Origin: Rhodospirillum sp. UBA1311
GTDB lineage: Bacteria; Pseudomonadota; Alphaproteobacteria; Rhodospirillales; Rhodospirillaceae
NCBI GenBank assembly: GCA_002307145.1
Contig: DBTR01000067.1
Coordinates: 34,446-98,445 of the forward strand
Direction of reading: 5' to 3'
Length of the DNA stretch: 64,000 bases
In this document: one piece after another, positions 8,606 through 18,322 of the stretch
How the letters are laid out: each line of letters starts with the position of its first letter
How positions within the stretch are numbered: position 1 is the first letter of the stretch
The notes under the pieces: model-generated
Database searches by the model: none
Seen by the model: the letters and a program-made list of their open reading frames with translations, nothing else
Told to the model about the DNA's origin: nothing
Made by a program: the position numbers and the translations under genes

Positions 8606-10549
8606 TCATTCGGCCACGCCCGCCGCATCTGTGCCGTCTTTCAGCCAGCGGCCGAGGGTGGAGCGGTCGATGCCGAGGCGCAGCGCGGTGCGCGACCGCG
8701 ATCCATGCTCCTCCGAAAGCACCCGCGCGACGATACGGTCGCGGATGTCGCCGAGCGATCCCTCGATCAGATCGCAATTTCCGCAAGTTTTCAACGGACG
8801 CCGGGACGGACCGCAGATATCCGCCAGCGCCGGGCCGGCGCTGCGCAGGTCCACGACCGGCCCCGCCGCGATGATCGCGATCCGCTCCATGATATTGCTG
8901 AGCTGGCGGAAGTTGCCCGGCCAGTCGTAGCCGACGAGCATGCGGCGCAACGCCGGATCGAGGTCGCGCGCCGCGCTGCCGTACGCATGCGCGTGGCGGC
9001 ACAGGAGGTGAAGCGCGCTCGGGACGATGTCGTCCCGGCGGTCGCGCAACGGCACCGTCTCGAACTTCAGCACGTTGAGGCGATAGAACAGATCCTGGCG
9101 GAAATCGCCCGCCGCGACGACGTCCTCAAGGTCGCGATTGGACGCCGCGACCAGGCGGATGTCGACGGGGATCGGCTGCTCGGAGCCGAGGCGCATCAGT
9201 TCGCGCTCCTGGATCACCCGCAGCAGGCGGGTCTGGAGCGCCTTGTCGAGTTCGCCGATCTCGTCGAGGAACAGCGTACCCTTATGGGCAAGCTCGAACA
9301 CGCCCTTCTTGCCCTTGCGCGAGGCCCCGGTGAACGCGCCCTCGACATAGCCGAAGAGTTCGCTTTCGAGCAGCGAGGCGGGGAACGCGCCGCAATTGAC
9401 CGCGACGAACGGCCCGTGCGCGCGGCGGCTGCAGCGGTGGATGCCCTGCGCCAGCAGTTCCTTGCCGGTGCCGCTCTCGCCGGTGATCAGGATCGTCGCA
9501 TCGGTCGCGGCGTAGCGCTTCATCAGGTCGAGCCGGGCGCGCATCTCGGCGTCCTCGGTGATGTAGTCGTCGAGGCGATACTGGGCGGTGAAGCGGCTTT
9601 GCTGCTGCTCCTGGTGCCGCACCTTCTGCTCGACGGTGTAGAGCCGCTCGACCCGCTCCATCGCGAACACCATGCCGCGCCCAACGCCGTCGCTGACGAT
9701 CGGATAGAGGTAGCAGACCATCCGCCCGAACCGGGTTTCGACCACCTGGCCGACCTCCCACGCGCCGCGCGCGAGGATGTCGTGGGCGATTGCGAGCGAC
9801 GGATCGACCGCCTCGATCGGCAACCCCATCATCTCGGCGCGGGAGCGCTGGAACACCGAGCTTGCGGCGCGGTTGGCGTGGGTGACGCGGCCTTCCTGGT
9901 CGAGCGAGAACACCGCCTTTTCGAACAGGTCGAGAACGGTCGAGAGGTGGTCGCGGTTGACCCGTTCGAGGTCGATGGCGTCGAGCAGCGCGGCGGCGCT
10001 TTCGAGCGCCTTGCCGACGCCTTCGGGCCCCGACGAGATCAGCCGGAATGCCGGGCACAGCGGCGCGAAGCGGCTGAGTGGAATGGTGTCGCCGATCATC
10101 AGGTCGACGGGATCCCGCGCGAGCTTGGCGCGCACGACGTTCTGGAGCTGCTCGTAGCCGAGCGCGTCGGTCTGTTCGAACAGGATCGCGTAGGACGAGA
10201 TCCCGAGGGTATCGGCCATCTTGGTGAAGTCGCGGATGATCCCGGCGTAGCCGACGATCGCGATGCGGCTCTGCGTCCCAATGAGGTCGGCCAGCACGCG
10301 GAGGATGTCGTAGCTGTTGATCTCGATGCCGATCACCGGCAGGGCGGTGTGCTTGCGCAGCAGGTCGGCGGTCTTGCCGCGGCTGATCAGGACCCGGTAT
10401 CCGGCGGCCTCCAGCTCCGGCAGCAGCCCGATCGCATCCTCAAGATTGGCCAACTTGACGTCGAAGCCGCGGTCGAAGGTCTCGCCGACCTCGCGCGCCA
10501 CGTCGGCAAGCTCGGTGTAGGGCGCGATCAGACAAATCTCGTGAGCCAT
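8606..10549 (-). CDS. Sigma54-dependent regulator with PrpR_N sensor, PAS, AAA+ and Fis-type HTH
   Basis: An enhancer-binding activator of 647 residues. Residues about 5-180 resemble the PrpR N-terminal sensor that binds a small acid in propionate regulators; 200-300 is a PAS domain (LFEKAVFSLDQEGRVTHAN). The AAA+ core has Walker A GESGTGKE at 357-364, the sigma54-contacting GAFTGA at 404-409 and Walker B GTLFLDEI at 424-431. A Fis-like helix-turn-helix (LGIDRSTLGRWL) ends the protein. The frame is open 76 codons further upstream, but the ATG at 10549 begins the PrpR_N homology. It most likely activates the adjacent kdgT-lar operon in response to its substrate. Confidence 0.92.
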   Translation of the reverse strand: MAHEICLIAPYTELADVAREVGETFDRGFDVKLANLEDAIGLLPELEAAGYRVLISRGKTADLLRKHTALPVIGIEINSYDILRVLADLIGTQSRIAIVGYAGIIRDFTKMADTLGISSYAILFEQTDALGYEQLQNVVRAKLARDPVDLMIGDTIPLSRFAPLCPAFRLISSGPEGVGKALESAAALLDAIDLERVNRDHLSTVLDLFEKAVFSLDQEGRVTHANRAASSVFQRSRAEMMGLPIEAVDPSLAIAHDILARGAWEVGQVVETRFGRMVCYLYPIVSDGVGRGMVFAMERVERLYTVEQKVRHQEQQQSRFTAQYRLDDYITEDAEMRARLDLMKRYAATDATILITGESGTGKELLAQGIHRCSRRAHGPFVAVNCGAFPASLLESELFGYVEGAFTGASRKGKKGVFELAHKGTLFLDEIGELDKALQTRLLRVIQERELMRLGSEQPIPVDIRLVAASNRDLEDVVAAGDFRQDLFYRLNVLKFETVPLRDRRDDIVPSALHLLCRHAHAYGSAARDLDPALRRMLVGYDWPGNFRQLSNIMERIAIIAAGPVVDLRSAGPALADICGPSRRPLKTCGNCDLIEGSLGDIRDRIVARVLSEEHGSRSRTALRLGIDRSTLGRWLKDGTDAAGVAE

Positions 10550-10775
10550 CGCCAATCCGTCCCCTTGCTGCCCGGGCGCGGCGGCTGTCCCCGCCCCGGG
10601 CGCTTTCGATAGAGCGCCAAGACTATCACGGAAGATCGGCCTCGGACTACTGGGGCGGGCCGATCGCCGCGGCGCAATCGCACCGGCCTTTCCCAACCCG
10701 GACGAACCCGCTAAGTTGACACCATCGCGCGCGGCCCGGCATGGCCGCCGCCGCGACGAAAGGCGGGCTCCGAGC

Positions 10776-13211
10776 ATGACCGGTCTTTACCAGCTGATCG
10801 CCGACAACGAGGACTGGCTCCTGGAACGGACGATCCAGTTGGCCAAGGAACGCGGCTATACCCCCTACACGTCGACGCTGGAACAAGCCTGGCGAACCGC
10901 CATCCACGGCCTTTCCGAACCCTTGCTGACCGCGCTCGGCGAAGGACGGTCGCTCTCGCCGCCGCAGGCCGAGATCGACTACGTCCGCGATCCGATCGCC
11001 GCCTTCGGCGTCGTCGAGGCCCAACGCCACCGCTCGCGCGGGATCACCATGGGATTGTTCCTGGGGCTGATGAAAAGCTATCGCCAGGCATACCTGGAGA
11101 TGGTCGCCCAGCTCGCGCCGGAAGCCCCGGACCTGCCGGAGCGGCGGCGGCTGATCGACAACTTCTTCGACCGCATCGAACTCGGTTTCTGCTGCGAATG
11201 GACGTCGTGCGGCGAAGGCGACCGCGTCCACGAGCTGCAGGAGAAAAATCGCCGCCTGACCAATGAAAAGAACAAATACCTGACGCTGTTCGAAAGCCTG
11301 ACCGTGCCGGTGCTGTTGATGGACGACGCGGGCGAGATCGAGAACATCAATGCGGCGGCGGCGGCGCTGTTCGGCGGGGGCAAGTCGCCCGGCGCGACCT
11401 ATTACGCGCTGCTGCCCGATCTGCCGCCTCCGCGCCTGCTGCTCGAAGCGGCGGATGCGGTGCGCCATCTCCCTCCGATCGAACTCGATCGGCCGCTGGA
11501 GAAAACCCTGGAAACCGTGCGCGGCCCCCGGCATTTCGTGATCCAGGTCCAAACCATGCTGGATATCAGCGAAAAATTCGTCGGCACAGTCGCGATTTTC
11601 AACGACGTCACCGAATCCCGGTGCGCCCGCGAGCAGGCCGAACAGGCGAACCGCGCGAAGTCGGCCTTCCTCGCGACGATGAGCCACGACATCCGCACGC
11701 CGATCAACGGCATTCTCGGGATGATCGAACTGCTGCGGGGCAGCACCCTGGAAGAGCGGCAGAAGTCCTATGTCGCCGGGATCGGGCGCTCGGGCGAGCT
11801 GCTATTGTCGATGGTCAACGACGTTCTCGACTATTCGAAGATCGAAGCCGGGTTGCTGGACCTCGAATCCATCGACTTCTCGCCAGCGGACGTGATCGGC
11901 GACGTCGTGACGCTGATCGCACCGATGGCCGCCGCGAAGGGGCTCGGTTTCGACGTCGAGGGTGCGTCGCGGATGCCCCGGGCGCTCAAGGGCGATCCCG
12001 CCAAGCTCCGGCAAGTTCTTCTCAACCTCCTCGGAAACGCGGTGAAATTCACCGAGACCGGCAGCGTCGCGCTGCGGGTTTTCGTTTCCGAACCGAAACG
12101 GGGCCTCGCCGAATTGCGGTTCGAGATCGAGGATAGCGGCGTCGGCATCGCGCCGGTGGTCCACGAGGTTTTGTTCGAGCCGTTCATGCAGGCCGACGGG
12201 TCGATCACCCGCCGCTTCGGCGGTAGCGGGCTCGGCCTGGCGATCTGCAAGCGGCTGGTCGCGGCGATGAACGGCGAGATCGACTTTTCAAGCACGCCGG
12301 GCCGCGGCAGCCTGTTCTGGTTCACCATCCGCATCGCGACGGGCTCGGCGCGCCGCCTCGCGGCCCTGGCGGGAACGCCGCGCGCCCCGATGCCGCTGTC
12401 CGTCCTGCTGATCGAGGACAATGAAGTCAACGCCCAGGTCGCCCAGGGGCTCCTGGAGCGCCAGGGCCATCAGGTCGATCTGGCGCGCACCGGGGCGGAT
12501 GCCCTGGCGGCGATCGCGGCCCGCGACTTCGACGCCGTGCTGCTCGATCTCCGCCTGACCGACATGCCCGGCGCCGACGTCGCTCGGCACATCCGCGGCC
12601 TGCGCGATCCGCTGAAAAGCCGGGTTCCGATCGTCGCGCTGTCGGCGGAATTCGTCGCGGACGGCCGGGCCACGGCGCAAGCCGCCGGAATGAACGATTT
12701 CATCGCCAAGCCCTTCCGCCCCGAGCGCCTGGAGCAGGCGCTCCAACATGCGGTGCTGCGCCAGGGATTACCTCCCGCCCCCATCCGGGCGCGGCAAGCC
12801 GCCACGCCGGACGAGCCTCCGCTGATCGACGACACGGTGCTGGGAGGGCATGTCGTGGCGCTGGGGTGCGACGCCGCCGCGCGCATCGTCGCCGCGTTCC
12901 GGCAGAGCCTCGCCCCGACTCTCGACGGACTGGCGACGACCCCGGAAATCGGCGAGGCGGACGTCACGCGCTTGCGGGAGACCGGGCACCGGCTGAAAAG
13001 CGCCGCCGCCAACCTCGGGCTGGCACGTCTGTCGCGATCCGGTGCGGCGCTCGAAGCCGCGGCGGCGGCTGGCGACGCGCGGCGCGCGTCCCAGCTCGCC
13101 CAAACGGCAGCCGATCTCTGCGCGCCGTCGCTGGCGGCGCTCGACGCCTGCTGGTCGCGCCTGTCGGATCGGGCGGGCGGTCAGGCGTGTTCCGAGCCCG
13201 CGAAGACATAA
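10776..13211 (+). CDS. Soluble hybrid histidine kinase (RsbRD-like N-terminus, PAS, HisKA, HATPase, REC, HPt)
   Basis: An 811-residue phosphorelay kinase. The N-terminal 150 residues (LYQLIADNEDWLLERTIQLA) resemble the RsbRD_N helical sensor; a PAS-like region follows near 180-290. HisKA has FLATMSHDIRTPINGILG, the ATPase has a G-box ending in GGSGLGLAICKRL, the receiver has LLIEDNEVNAQ, VLLDLRLTDMPG and IAKPFRPE, and HPt has the ETGHRLKSAAANLG histidine. This is the TorS architecture, but no transmembrane segment is seen, so sensing should be cytoplasmic. It converges on, and overlaps by 31 bases, the TorR-like regulator and probably phosphorylates it to control torCDA. Confidence 0.88.
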   Translation: MTGLYQLIADNEDWLLERTIQLAKERGYTPYTSTLEQAWRTAIHGLSEPLLTALGEGRSLSPPQAEIDYVRDPIAAFGVVEAQRHRSRGITMGLFLGLMKSYRQAYLEMVAQLAPEAPDLPERRRLIDNFFDRIELGFCCEWTSCGEGDRVHELQEKNRRLTNEKNKYLTLFESLTVPVLLMDDAGEIENINAAAAALFGGGKSPGATYYALLPDLPPPRLLLEAADAVRHLPPIELDRPLEKTLETVRGPRHFVIQVQTMLDISEKFVGTVAIFNDVTESRCAREQAEQANRAKSAFLATMSHDIRTPINGILGMIELLRGSTLEERQKSYVAGIGRSGELLLSMVNDVLDYSKIEAGLLDLESIDFSPADVIGDVVTLIAPMAAAKGLGFDVEGASRMPRALKGDPAKLRQVLLNLLGNAVKFTETGSVALRVFVSEPKRGLAELRFEIEDSGVGIAPVVHEVLFEPFMQADGSITRRFGGSGLGLAICKRLVAAMNGEIDFSSTPGRGSLFWFTIRIATGSARRLAALAGTPRAPMPLSVLLIEDNEVNAQVAQGLLERQGHQVDLARTGADALAAIAARDFDAVLLDLRLTDMPGADVARHIRGLRDPLKSRVPIVALSAEFVADGRATAQAAGMNDFIAKPFRPERLEQALQHAVLRQGLPPAPIRARQAATPDEPPLIDDTVLGGHVVALGCDAAARIVAAFRQSLAPTLDGLATTPEIGEADVTRLRETGHRLKSAAANLGLARLSRSGAALEAAAAAGDARRASQLAQTAADLCAPSLAALDACWSRLSDRAGGQACSEPAKT

Positions 13212-13891
13212 CCGACGCCGTGGATGGTGATGAACAACCGGGGCGCCAGCGGATCGGTTTCAAGCTTGCGGCGCAACCGGCCGACCAGAACGTCGATGGT
13301 CCGGTCGTTGGGCGACCAGTCGCGGTGACTGACGTAATCGAGCAGGTTGTCCCGCGTCAGGACCCGGCCGGGGCGCGAGGCGAACGCCACCAGCAATTCG
13401 AATTCGCCGCGCGTCAGCCGGACCTCGTGGCCGGCGGGATCGGTCAGCGTCCAGTGCGGCGCATCGAGCGTCCACCCCGAGAACCGCTTGACCGGATGGT
13501 CGCGCGATTCGGGCTGCGCCGCCTGGGTGCGGCGGATCAGGTTCTTCGCCCTGGCCTGCAATTCACGCGCGTTGAACGGCTTGGTCACGTAATCGTCGGC
13601 TCCCATCTCCAAGGCGACGATTCGATCCACCTCGTCGTGATGGCCGCTCACGATGATCACCCCGATCTCGGACTGGCGGCGCAGCTCCTGCAACAGCACG
13701 AGGCCGTCCTCGCCCGGCAGGCTGAGGTCGAGCATCACCAGGTCGATGGTGTCGCGCGCCAGGCTCTGACGCATGCCGTCGCCGTTTTCCGCCTCGACGA
13801 CGCCGTACCCCGCCTTGCGCAGGTACGCCGCCAGGGTTTCCCGGCTGACCGGGTCGTCTTCGACGACCAGGATCTTGTGCGATTTCGGCAT
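13181..13891 (-). CDS. OmpR/PhoB-family response regulator, TorR/DorR-like
   Basis: A 236-residue regulator with receiver residues EDD near 12, MLDLSLPGEDG (phosphoacceptor Asp), IIVSGHHDEVD and YVTKPF, followed by a winged-helix DNA-binding domain (LTRGEFELLVAFASRPGRVLTRDNLLDYV, here in parts, and TIDVLVGRLRRKLE). The ATG at 13891 is preferred to a TTG at 13912. The gene is divergent from torC and the shared intergenic region has TorR-like boxes, so it should activate torCDA under control of the adjacent hybrid kinase. Its 3' end overlaps the kinase gene's 3' end. Confidence 0.88.
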   Translation of the reverse strand: MPKSHKILVVEDDPVSRETLAAYLRKAGYGVVEAENGDGMRQSLARDTIDLVMLDLSLPGEDGLVLLQELRRQSEIGVIIVSGHHDEVDRIVALEMGADDYVTKPFNARELQARAKNLIRRTQAAQPESRDHPVKRFSGWTLDAPHWTLTDPAGHEVRLTRGEFELLVAFASRPGRVLTRDNLLDYVSHRDWSPNDRTIDVLVGRLRRKLETDPLAPRLFITIHGVGYVFAGSEHA

Positions 13892-13932
13892 CGGCTCCCC
13901 CGAATAGGTCAAGTCCTGCGGCGGCGAGCGTT

Positions 13933-13973
13933 CTGTTAATATTTGTTTACAATTTTATACACGCCGTTCACGG
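13933..13973 (+). promoter_or_regulatory. TorR-like decamer boxes upstream of torC
   Basis: CTGTTAATAT at 13933-13942 is followed without a gap by TTGTTTACAA at 13943-13952, and CCGTTCACGG lies at 13964-13973. E. coli TorR boxes have the consensus CTGTTCATAT, so the first copy matches 9 of 10 bases and the others keep the GTT core. The cluster is 67-107 bases before the torC ATG. That the local regulator binds here is inference. Confidence 0.6.
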
Positions 13974-14039
13974 GTGGCGGCAATGCCATTTACGTCGCGG
14001 GTTTAGTCTGTCCATCAGGCTGAAAACTGGACGTATCTC

Positions 14040-15224
14040 ATGAACGGTCGATTTACCAGATGGCTCACTCCGGGATCGCCCCGCGCCAAATACGGCCTTG
14101 CGGCCCTGGTGGCGGTCGGGCTGCTCGCAGCCGTCGGCGGCGTGGTCTTCGTCGCCGGCTTCAACGGCGTCATGTCTTATACCAACAGCCTGGAGTTCTG
14201 TATCTCCTGCCATGAGATGCGGAACACGGTTTATGCCGAGTACCAGCAGTCGCCGCACTTCAAGAACGCCTCGGGCGTGCGGGCGACATGCGCCGATTGC
14301 CACGTGCCCCACGCGCTGGTGCCCAAGGTCGAGGCCAAGCTCAAGGCCACGAACGACCTGCTGCAAAGCGTCCTCGGCACGATCGATACTCCGGAGAAGT
14401 TCAACGACCAGCGCGCGCGGATGGCGAATATCGTCTGGTCCGAGATGGTCGCCTCGGATTCGCGCGAGTGCCGCAGCTGCCATTCCTTCGACGCGATGGA
14501 TTTCCACAAGCAGCGCGAGGCCGCGGCCAAGCAGATGGAGCCCGCGGCACTGAAGAACGAGACCTGCATCTCGTGCCACAAGGGCATCGCCCACGCACTC
14601 CCGGACATGACCGCGGGCTACAAGAAGGACTTCACCAACCTGATGAACGAGAGCGCCCGCGAGGGCGCCAAGGCCAACACGCTCTTCACCCTGGTCACCA
14701 AGCCCTTGTTCCTCGACAAGCCGGGCGAGCCCGCCGGCAACGGCGACGGCAAGGTGCTGGCCGCGAGCAAGGTGAAAATCCTCGCGCGCGACGGCGACTG
14801 GCTGAAGGTCGAGATCGAAGGCTGGCAGCAGGAGGGTGCGGAGCGGGTTCTCTACGCGCTTCGCGGCCAGCGGATCTTTACCGCCGCGCTCGGCCCGGCC
14901 GCCGTGGACAAGGTCAATCGCCAACCCGCCGCCACCGACCCGGATACCGGCCTCGCCTGGAACGCCGCCACGCTCGTCGCCTGGGTCTCCAAGGACGCCC
15001 TGCTCGCGGACGATCGCAAGCTCTGGTCCTATGCCCAGGATATGTACAACGGCGCATGCGGCACCTGCCATTCCCTGCGCGAGCCGAATTATTTCCTTGC
15101 AAATCAATGGGCCGGAACGATGAACGCGATGCGCGGCCGGACCTCCCTCGACGACGAGCAGGCGCGCTTCCTGCAGAAGTATCTGCAATTCAACGCCAAG
15201 GACACCGGAGGCAATCATGGCTGA
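14040..15224 (+). CDS. torC: TorC-type pentaheme c-type cytochrome
   Basis: A membrane-anchored quinol-oxidising cytochrome that passes electrons to the periplasmic reductase TorA. One N-terminal transmembrane anchor spans about residues 19-42. Four NapC/NirT-type heme sites follow: CISCHEM (54), CADCHV (84), CRSCHS (144) and CISCHK (176). A C-terminal domain with an SH3-like strand region and a fifth site CGTCHS (340) makes it the pentaheme TorC form rather than NapC. Length 394 fits. The stop overlaps torD by 8 bases. Electron flow is quinol to TorC to TorA. Confidence 0.95.
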   Translation: MNGRFTRWLTPGSPRAKYGLAALVAVGLLAAVGGVVFVAGFNGVMSYTNSLEFCISCHEMRNTVYAEYQQSPHFKNASGVRATCADCHVPHALVPKVEAKLKATNDLLQSVLGTIDTPEKFNDQRARMANIVWSEMVASDSRECRSCHSFDAMDFHKQREAAAKQMEPAALKNETCISCHKGIAHALPDMTAGYKKDFTNLMNESAREGAKANTLFTLVTKPLFLDKPGEPAGNGDGKVLAASKVKILARDGDWLKVEIEGWQQEGAERVLYALRGQRIFTAALGPAAVDKVNRQPAATDPDTGLAWNAATLVAWVSKDALLADDRKLWSYAQDMYNGACGTCHSLREPNYFLANQWAGTMNAMRGRTSLDDEQARFLQKYLQFNAKDTGGNHG

Positions 15225-15861
15225 GAGGGCTTTCCACCCCATCGCCGCCGCGGATCGGCGGGCATGGCTTTACGACTGGCTGGGAGGCATTTTCGCGCAG
15301 CCGCTCACCGAGGCGCGGATCGCCGCGCACCTGACGGGTCCGGGCGCGGCGTTCCTGGCAGACCTGGAACACGATCCGGTCGTCGGGAGCGAGGTCTCGA
15401 CGATGCTCCGCGCGCTGCGCTCGGAGACCTGCGAGCGTGCGCTTGGGACAGTGTTTTCGCTTCTGTTTCTCGGGGTCGGCGGCCCCGCCCAGGTTCCGCC
15501 GTACGAATCCGCGTTCACCGATCCGAACGGCCGCCTGTTCCAGCAGGCCACGGCGCGGATGGAGGACGCGTTGCGGCGATTGGACCTGTCGGTCGATCCG
15601 GCGTGCGTCGAGCCGCCCGATCACCTGGCGATTGAACTGATGGTGATGGTTCAGTTGGTGCTGCGGGGCGAAATCGCCGCGCAGGCGAAGTTCCTGGAGC
15701 AGCATTTGTCCTGGGTGCCGACGTTCGCCGATCTCTGCGGCGAACGGGACCCCAGCGGTTTCTACGCCGCCGCCGCACGGGCGCTGGCGGGATTTTTGGA
15801 AGAGGAGCGCCTTGCCCTGAGCGAGGCCGCCTCCGCAACTCTCGAACGGGAGATCGCATGA
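15217..15861 (+). CDS. torD: TorD-family cytoplasmic chaperone for TorA
   Basis: A 214-residue all-helical TorD/DmsD-family protein. DRRAWLYDWLGGIFAQPLTE, FLGVGGPAQVPPYESAFTD and the C-terminal HLSWVPTFADL motif are typical. It binds the TorA twin-arginine signal and prepares the apoprotein for molybdenum cofactor insertion before export. GGAGG is 6 bases before the ATG inside the torC end, and the torA ATG overlaps its stop (ATGA), so torC, torD and torA are translationally coupled. Confidence 0.93.
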   Translation: MAERAFHPIAAADRRAWLYDWLGGIFAQPLTEARIAAHLTGPGAAFLADLEHDPVVGSEVSTMLRALRSETCERALGTVFSLLFLGVGGPAQVPPYESAFTDPNGRLFQQATARMEDALRRLDLSVDPACVEPPDHLAIELMVMVQLVLRGEIAAQAKFLEQHLSWVPTFADLCGERDPSGFYAAAARALAGFLEEERLALSEAASATLEREIA

Positions 15862-18317
15862 TGTCCGAGTCCTCGACCGGCGGACTGACCCGCCGCACGA
15901 TTTTGCAATCCGGCATCGCGGCAACCGCGCTCGGCCTGGTGGGTTCGACCTGGCTGGCGCGCGGCGCCGCCGCGGCGACGGCGGCAAGCGGCGAAGTGCT
16001 CACCGCATCTCACTGGGGCGCCTTCCGGGCGAAGGTGGACCAGGGGCGTTTCACCGCGATCCGTCCTTGGGAAAAGGACCCCCATCCCAGCCATCAGTTG
16101 GAAGGGGTGCTGGATTCGGTCTACGCGCCCAGCCGGATCAAGTATCCGATGGTGCGCCGCGCCTTCCTGGAGAAGGGACCGGGAGCCTCGCCCGAAACCC
16201 GGGGCAACGGCGACTTCGTCCGGGTATCCTGGGACCAGGCGCTCGATCTCGTCGCCAAGGAAATGAAGCGGGTTCAGACCGAGCACGGGCCATCCGGCAT
16301 ATTCGCCGGATCCTATGGCTGGATGAGCCCCGGAAAGCTGCATAACCCCCGCAACCTGCTGCGCCGCCTGATGAACTTGAACGGCGGCTTCGTCACCCAC
16401 TCGGGCGACTACTCGACCGGCGCGTCCCAGGTGATCATGCCGCACGTCGTCGGCAGCCTTGAGGTCTACGAGCAGCAGACGGTTTGGCCGGTGGTGGTCG
16501 ACAACACCTCGTTGATGGTGTTCTGGGGCGCCGATCCGATGCTGACCAACCAGATCAGTTGGAGCGTCGCCGACCACGGCGCGTACGAAGGCCTGAAGGC
16601 GTTCAAGGAAACCGGCAAGAAGGTGATCTGCATCGACCCGATCCGCACCGAAACCTGCAATTACCTGAATGCGGAATGGATCGCCCCCCGCCCGCAGACC
16701 GACGTCGCGATGATGTTGGGGATCGCCCATACCCTCGTCGTCGAAAAGCTGCACGACGAGAAATTCCTGAAGGACTACGCCTACGGCTTCGAGAAATTCC
16801 TGCCCTACCTGATGGGCCAGGACGACGGCACGCCGAAGACCGCCGAGTGGGCGTCGGCGATCTGCGACGTCCCGAGCGACGTGATCAAGGATCTGGCGCG
16901 CCGCTTCGCCAAGAATCGCACGATGCTGGCGAGCGGATGGTCGGTCCAGCGCCAGCACCACGGCGAGCAGGTTCACTGGATGCTGGTCACTCTCGCCTGC
17001 ATGCTCGGGCAGATCGGATTGCCGGGCGGCGGCTTCGGGCTCAGCTATCACTACGCCAGCGGCGGCACGCCGACGTCGGAAGCCCCGCCGCTGCCGGGGA
17101 TCACCGACGGCAGCAAGGCGGTCGGCGGCGCGGCATGGCTGGGCAGCAGCGGCACGGCCTCGATCCCGCTGGCGCGGGTCGTCGACATGCTGAACAACCC
17201 CGGCCAGGAGTTCGACTTCAACGGCACCAAGGGTAAGTATCCCGACATCAAGCTGATCTATTGGGTCGGCGGCAACCCATTCGTCCATCACCAGGATCGC
17301 AACCGGATGGTCAAGGCCTGGAAGCGGGTGGAAACCTTCATCGTCCACGACAGCCAGTGGACGCCGACCGCCCGCCACGCCGATATCGTGCTGCCCGCCA
17401 CCACCTCCTACGAACGCAACGACATCGAGCAGGTCGGGGACTATTCGCTGCGCTACGTCATCGCGATGAAGAAGGTCATCGACCCGATCTTCGAAGCCCG
17501 CTCCGACTTCGACATCTTCGCCGCGCTGGCGGATCGGATCGGCAAGAAGCAGCCGTTCACCGAAGGCAAGAGCGAGATGGACTGGATTCGCTCGTTCTAC
17601 GAGGCCGCGATTCCCCTGTCCAAGGGACGCATGCCGCCGTTCGACACGTTCTGGCAGGGTGAAGGCGTGGTCGAGTTCCCGGTTTCCGCTGCGGAAAAAA
17701 GCTTCACCCGCTTCAAGAAGTTCCGCGACGACCCGCTGCTCGAACCGCTCGGCACCCCGACCGGGAAGATCGAGATCTACTCCAACAACATCGCCAAAAT
17801 GGCCTACGACGACTGCCCGCCCCACCCGACCTGGATGGAGCCGATCGAACGGCTGGGCGGCCCCACCACGAAATATCCTTTGCACATCAACGCCAAGCAT
17901 CCGAACGGCAGGCTTCACTCGCAGCTTTGCGGCACGAAGCTGCGCGACACCTATACCGTTGCCGGACGGGAGCCGTGCCTGATCAACACCCAGGACGCGG
18001 CCAAGCGCGGCATCAAGGATGGCGACGTGGTGCGGGTATTCAACGATCGCGGCCAGATCCTCGCCGGTGCCAAGGTTTCCGACGACATCCGGCCTGGCGT
18101 GATCCGCGTCAGCGAAGGCGGCTGGTACGATCCGGTCGACCCGGCCAAGGAAGGAAGCCTCTGCAAGTACGGCGACGTCAACGTGCTGACCGTGGACGTC
18201 GGCACCTCGAAGCTGGCCCAGGGCAACTGCGGCCATACGGCGGTCGGCGAGGTGGAGAAGTACAAGGGCGCGGCGCCTGCGGTGACGGCCTTCGCCGCAC
18301 CGAAGGCGGCGTCCTGA
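15858..18317 (+). CDS. torA: Molybdopterin-dependent TMAO/DMSO reductase, TorA/DorA type
   Basis: An 819-residue periplasmic reductase of the single-subunit DMSO reductase family. The N-terminus has a twin-arginine export signal (LTRRTILQSG, then a hydrophobic run to about residue 42). GDYSTGASQ near 183 supplies the serine ligand of molybdenum seen in DorA and TorA; there is no N-terminal iron-sulfur motif, as expected for this subgroup. It reduces TMAO, DMSO or a related N- or S-oxide with electrons from TorC. Substrate preference between TMAO and DMSO cannot be set from sequence. A long hairpin follows the stop. Confidence 0.94.
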   Translation: MMSESSTGGLTRRTILQSGIAATALGLVGSTWLARGAAAATAASGEVLTASHWGAFRAKVDQGRFTAIRPWEKDPHPSHQLEGVLDSVYAPSRIKYPMVRRAFLEKGPGASPETRGNGDFVRVSWDQALDLVAKEMKRVQTEHGPSGIFAGSYGWMSPGKLHNPRNLLRRLMNLNGGFVTHSGDYSTGASQVIMPHVVGSLEVYEQQTVWPVVVDNTSLMVFWGADPMLTNQISWSVADHGAYEGLKAFKETGKKVICIDPIRTETCNYLNAEWIAPRPQTDVAMMLGIAHTLVVEKLHDEKFLKDYAYGFEKFLPYLMGQDDGTPKTAEWASAICDVPSDVIKDLARRFAKNRTMLASGWSVQRQHHGEQVHWMLVTLACMLGQIGLPGGGFGLSYHYASGGTPTSEAPPLPGITDGSKAVGGAAWLGSSGTASIPLARVVDMLNNPGQEFDFNGTKGKYPDIKLIYWVGGNPFVHHQDRNRMVKAWKRVETFIVHDSQWTPTARHADIVLPATTSYERNDIEQVGDYSLRYVIAMKKVIDPIFEARSDFDIFAALADRIGKKQPFTEGKSEMDWIRSFYEAAIPLSKGRMPPFDTFWQGEGVVEFPVSAAEKSFTRFKKFRDDPLLEPLGTPTGKIEIYSNNIAKMAYDDCPPHPTWMEPIERLGGPTTKYPLHINAKHPNGRLHSQLCGTKLRDTYTVAGREPCLINTQDAAKRGIKDGDVVRVFNDRGQILAGAKVSDDIRPGVIRVSEGGWYDPVDPAKEGSLCKYGDVNVLTVDVGTSKLAQGNCGHTAVGEVEKYKGAAPAVTAFAAPKAAS

Positions 18318-18322
18318 GTCCC

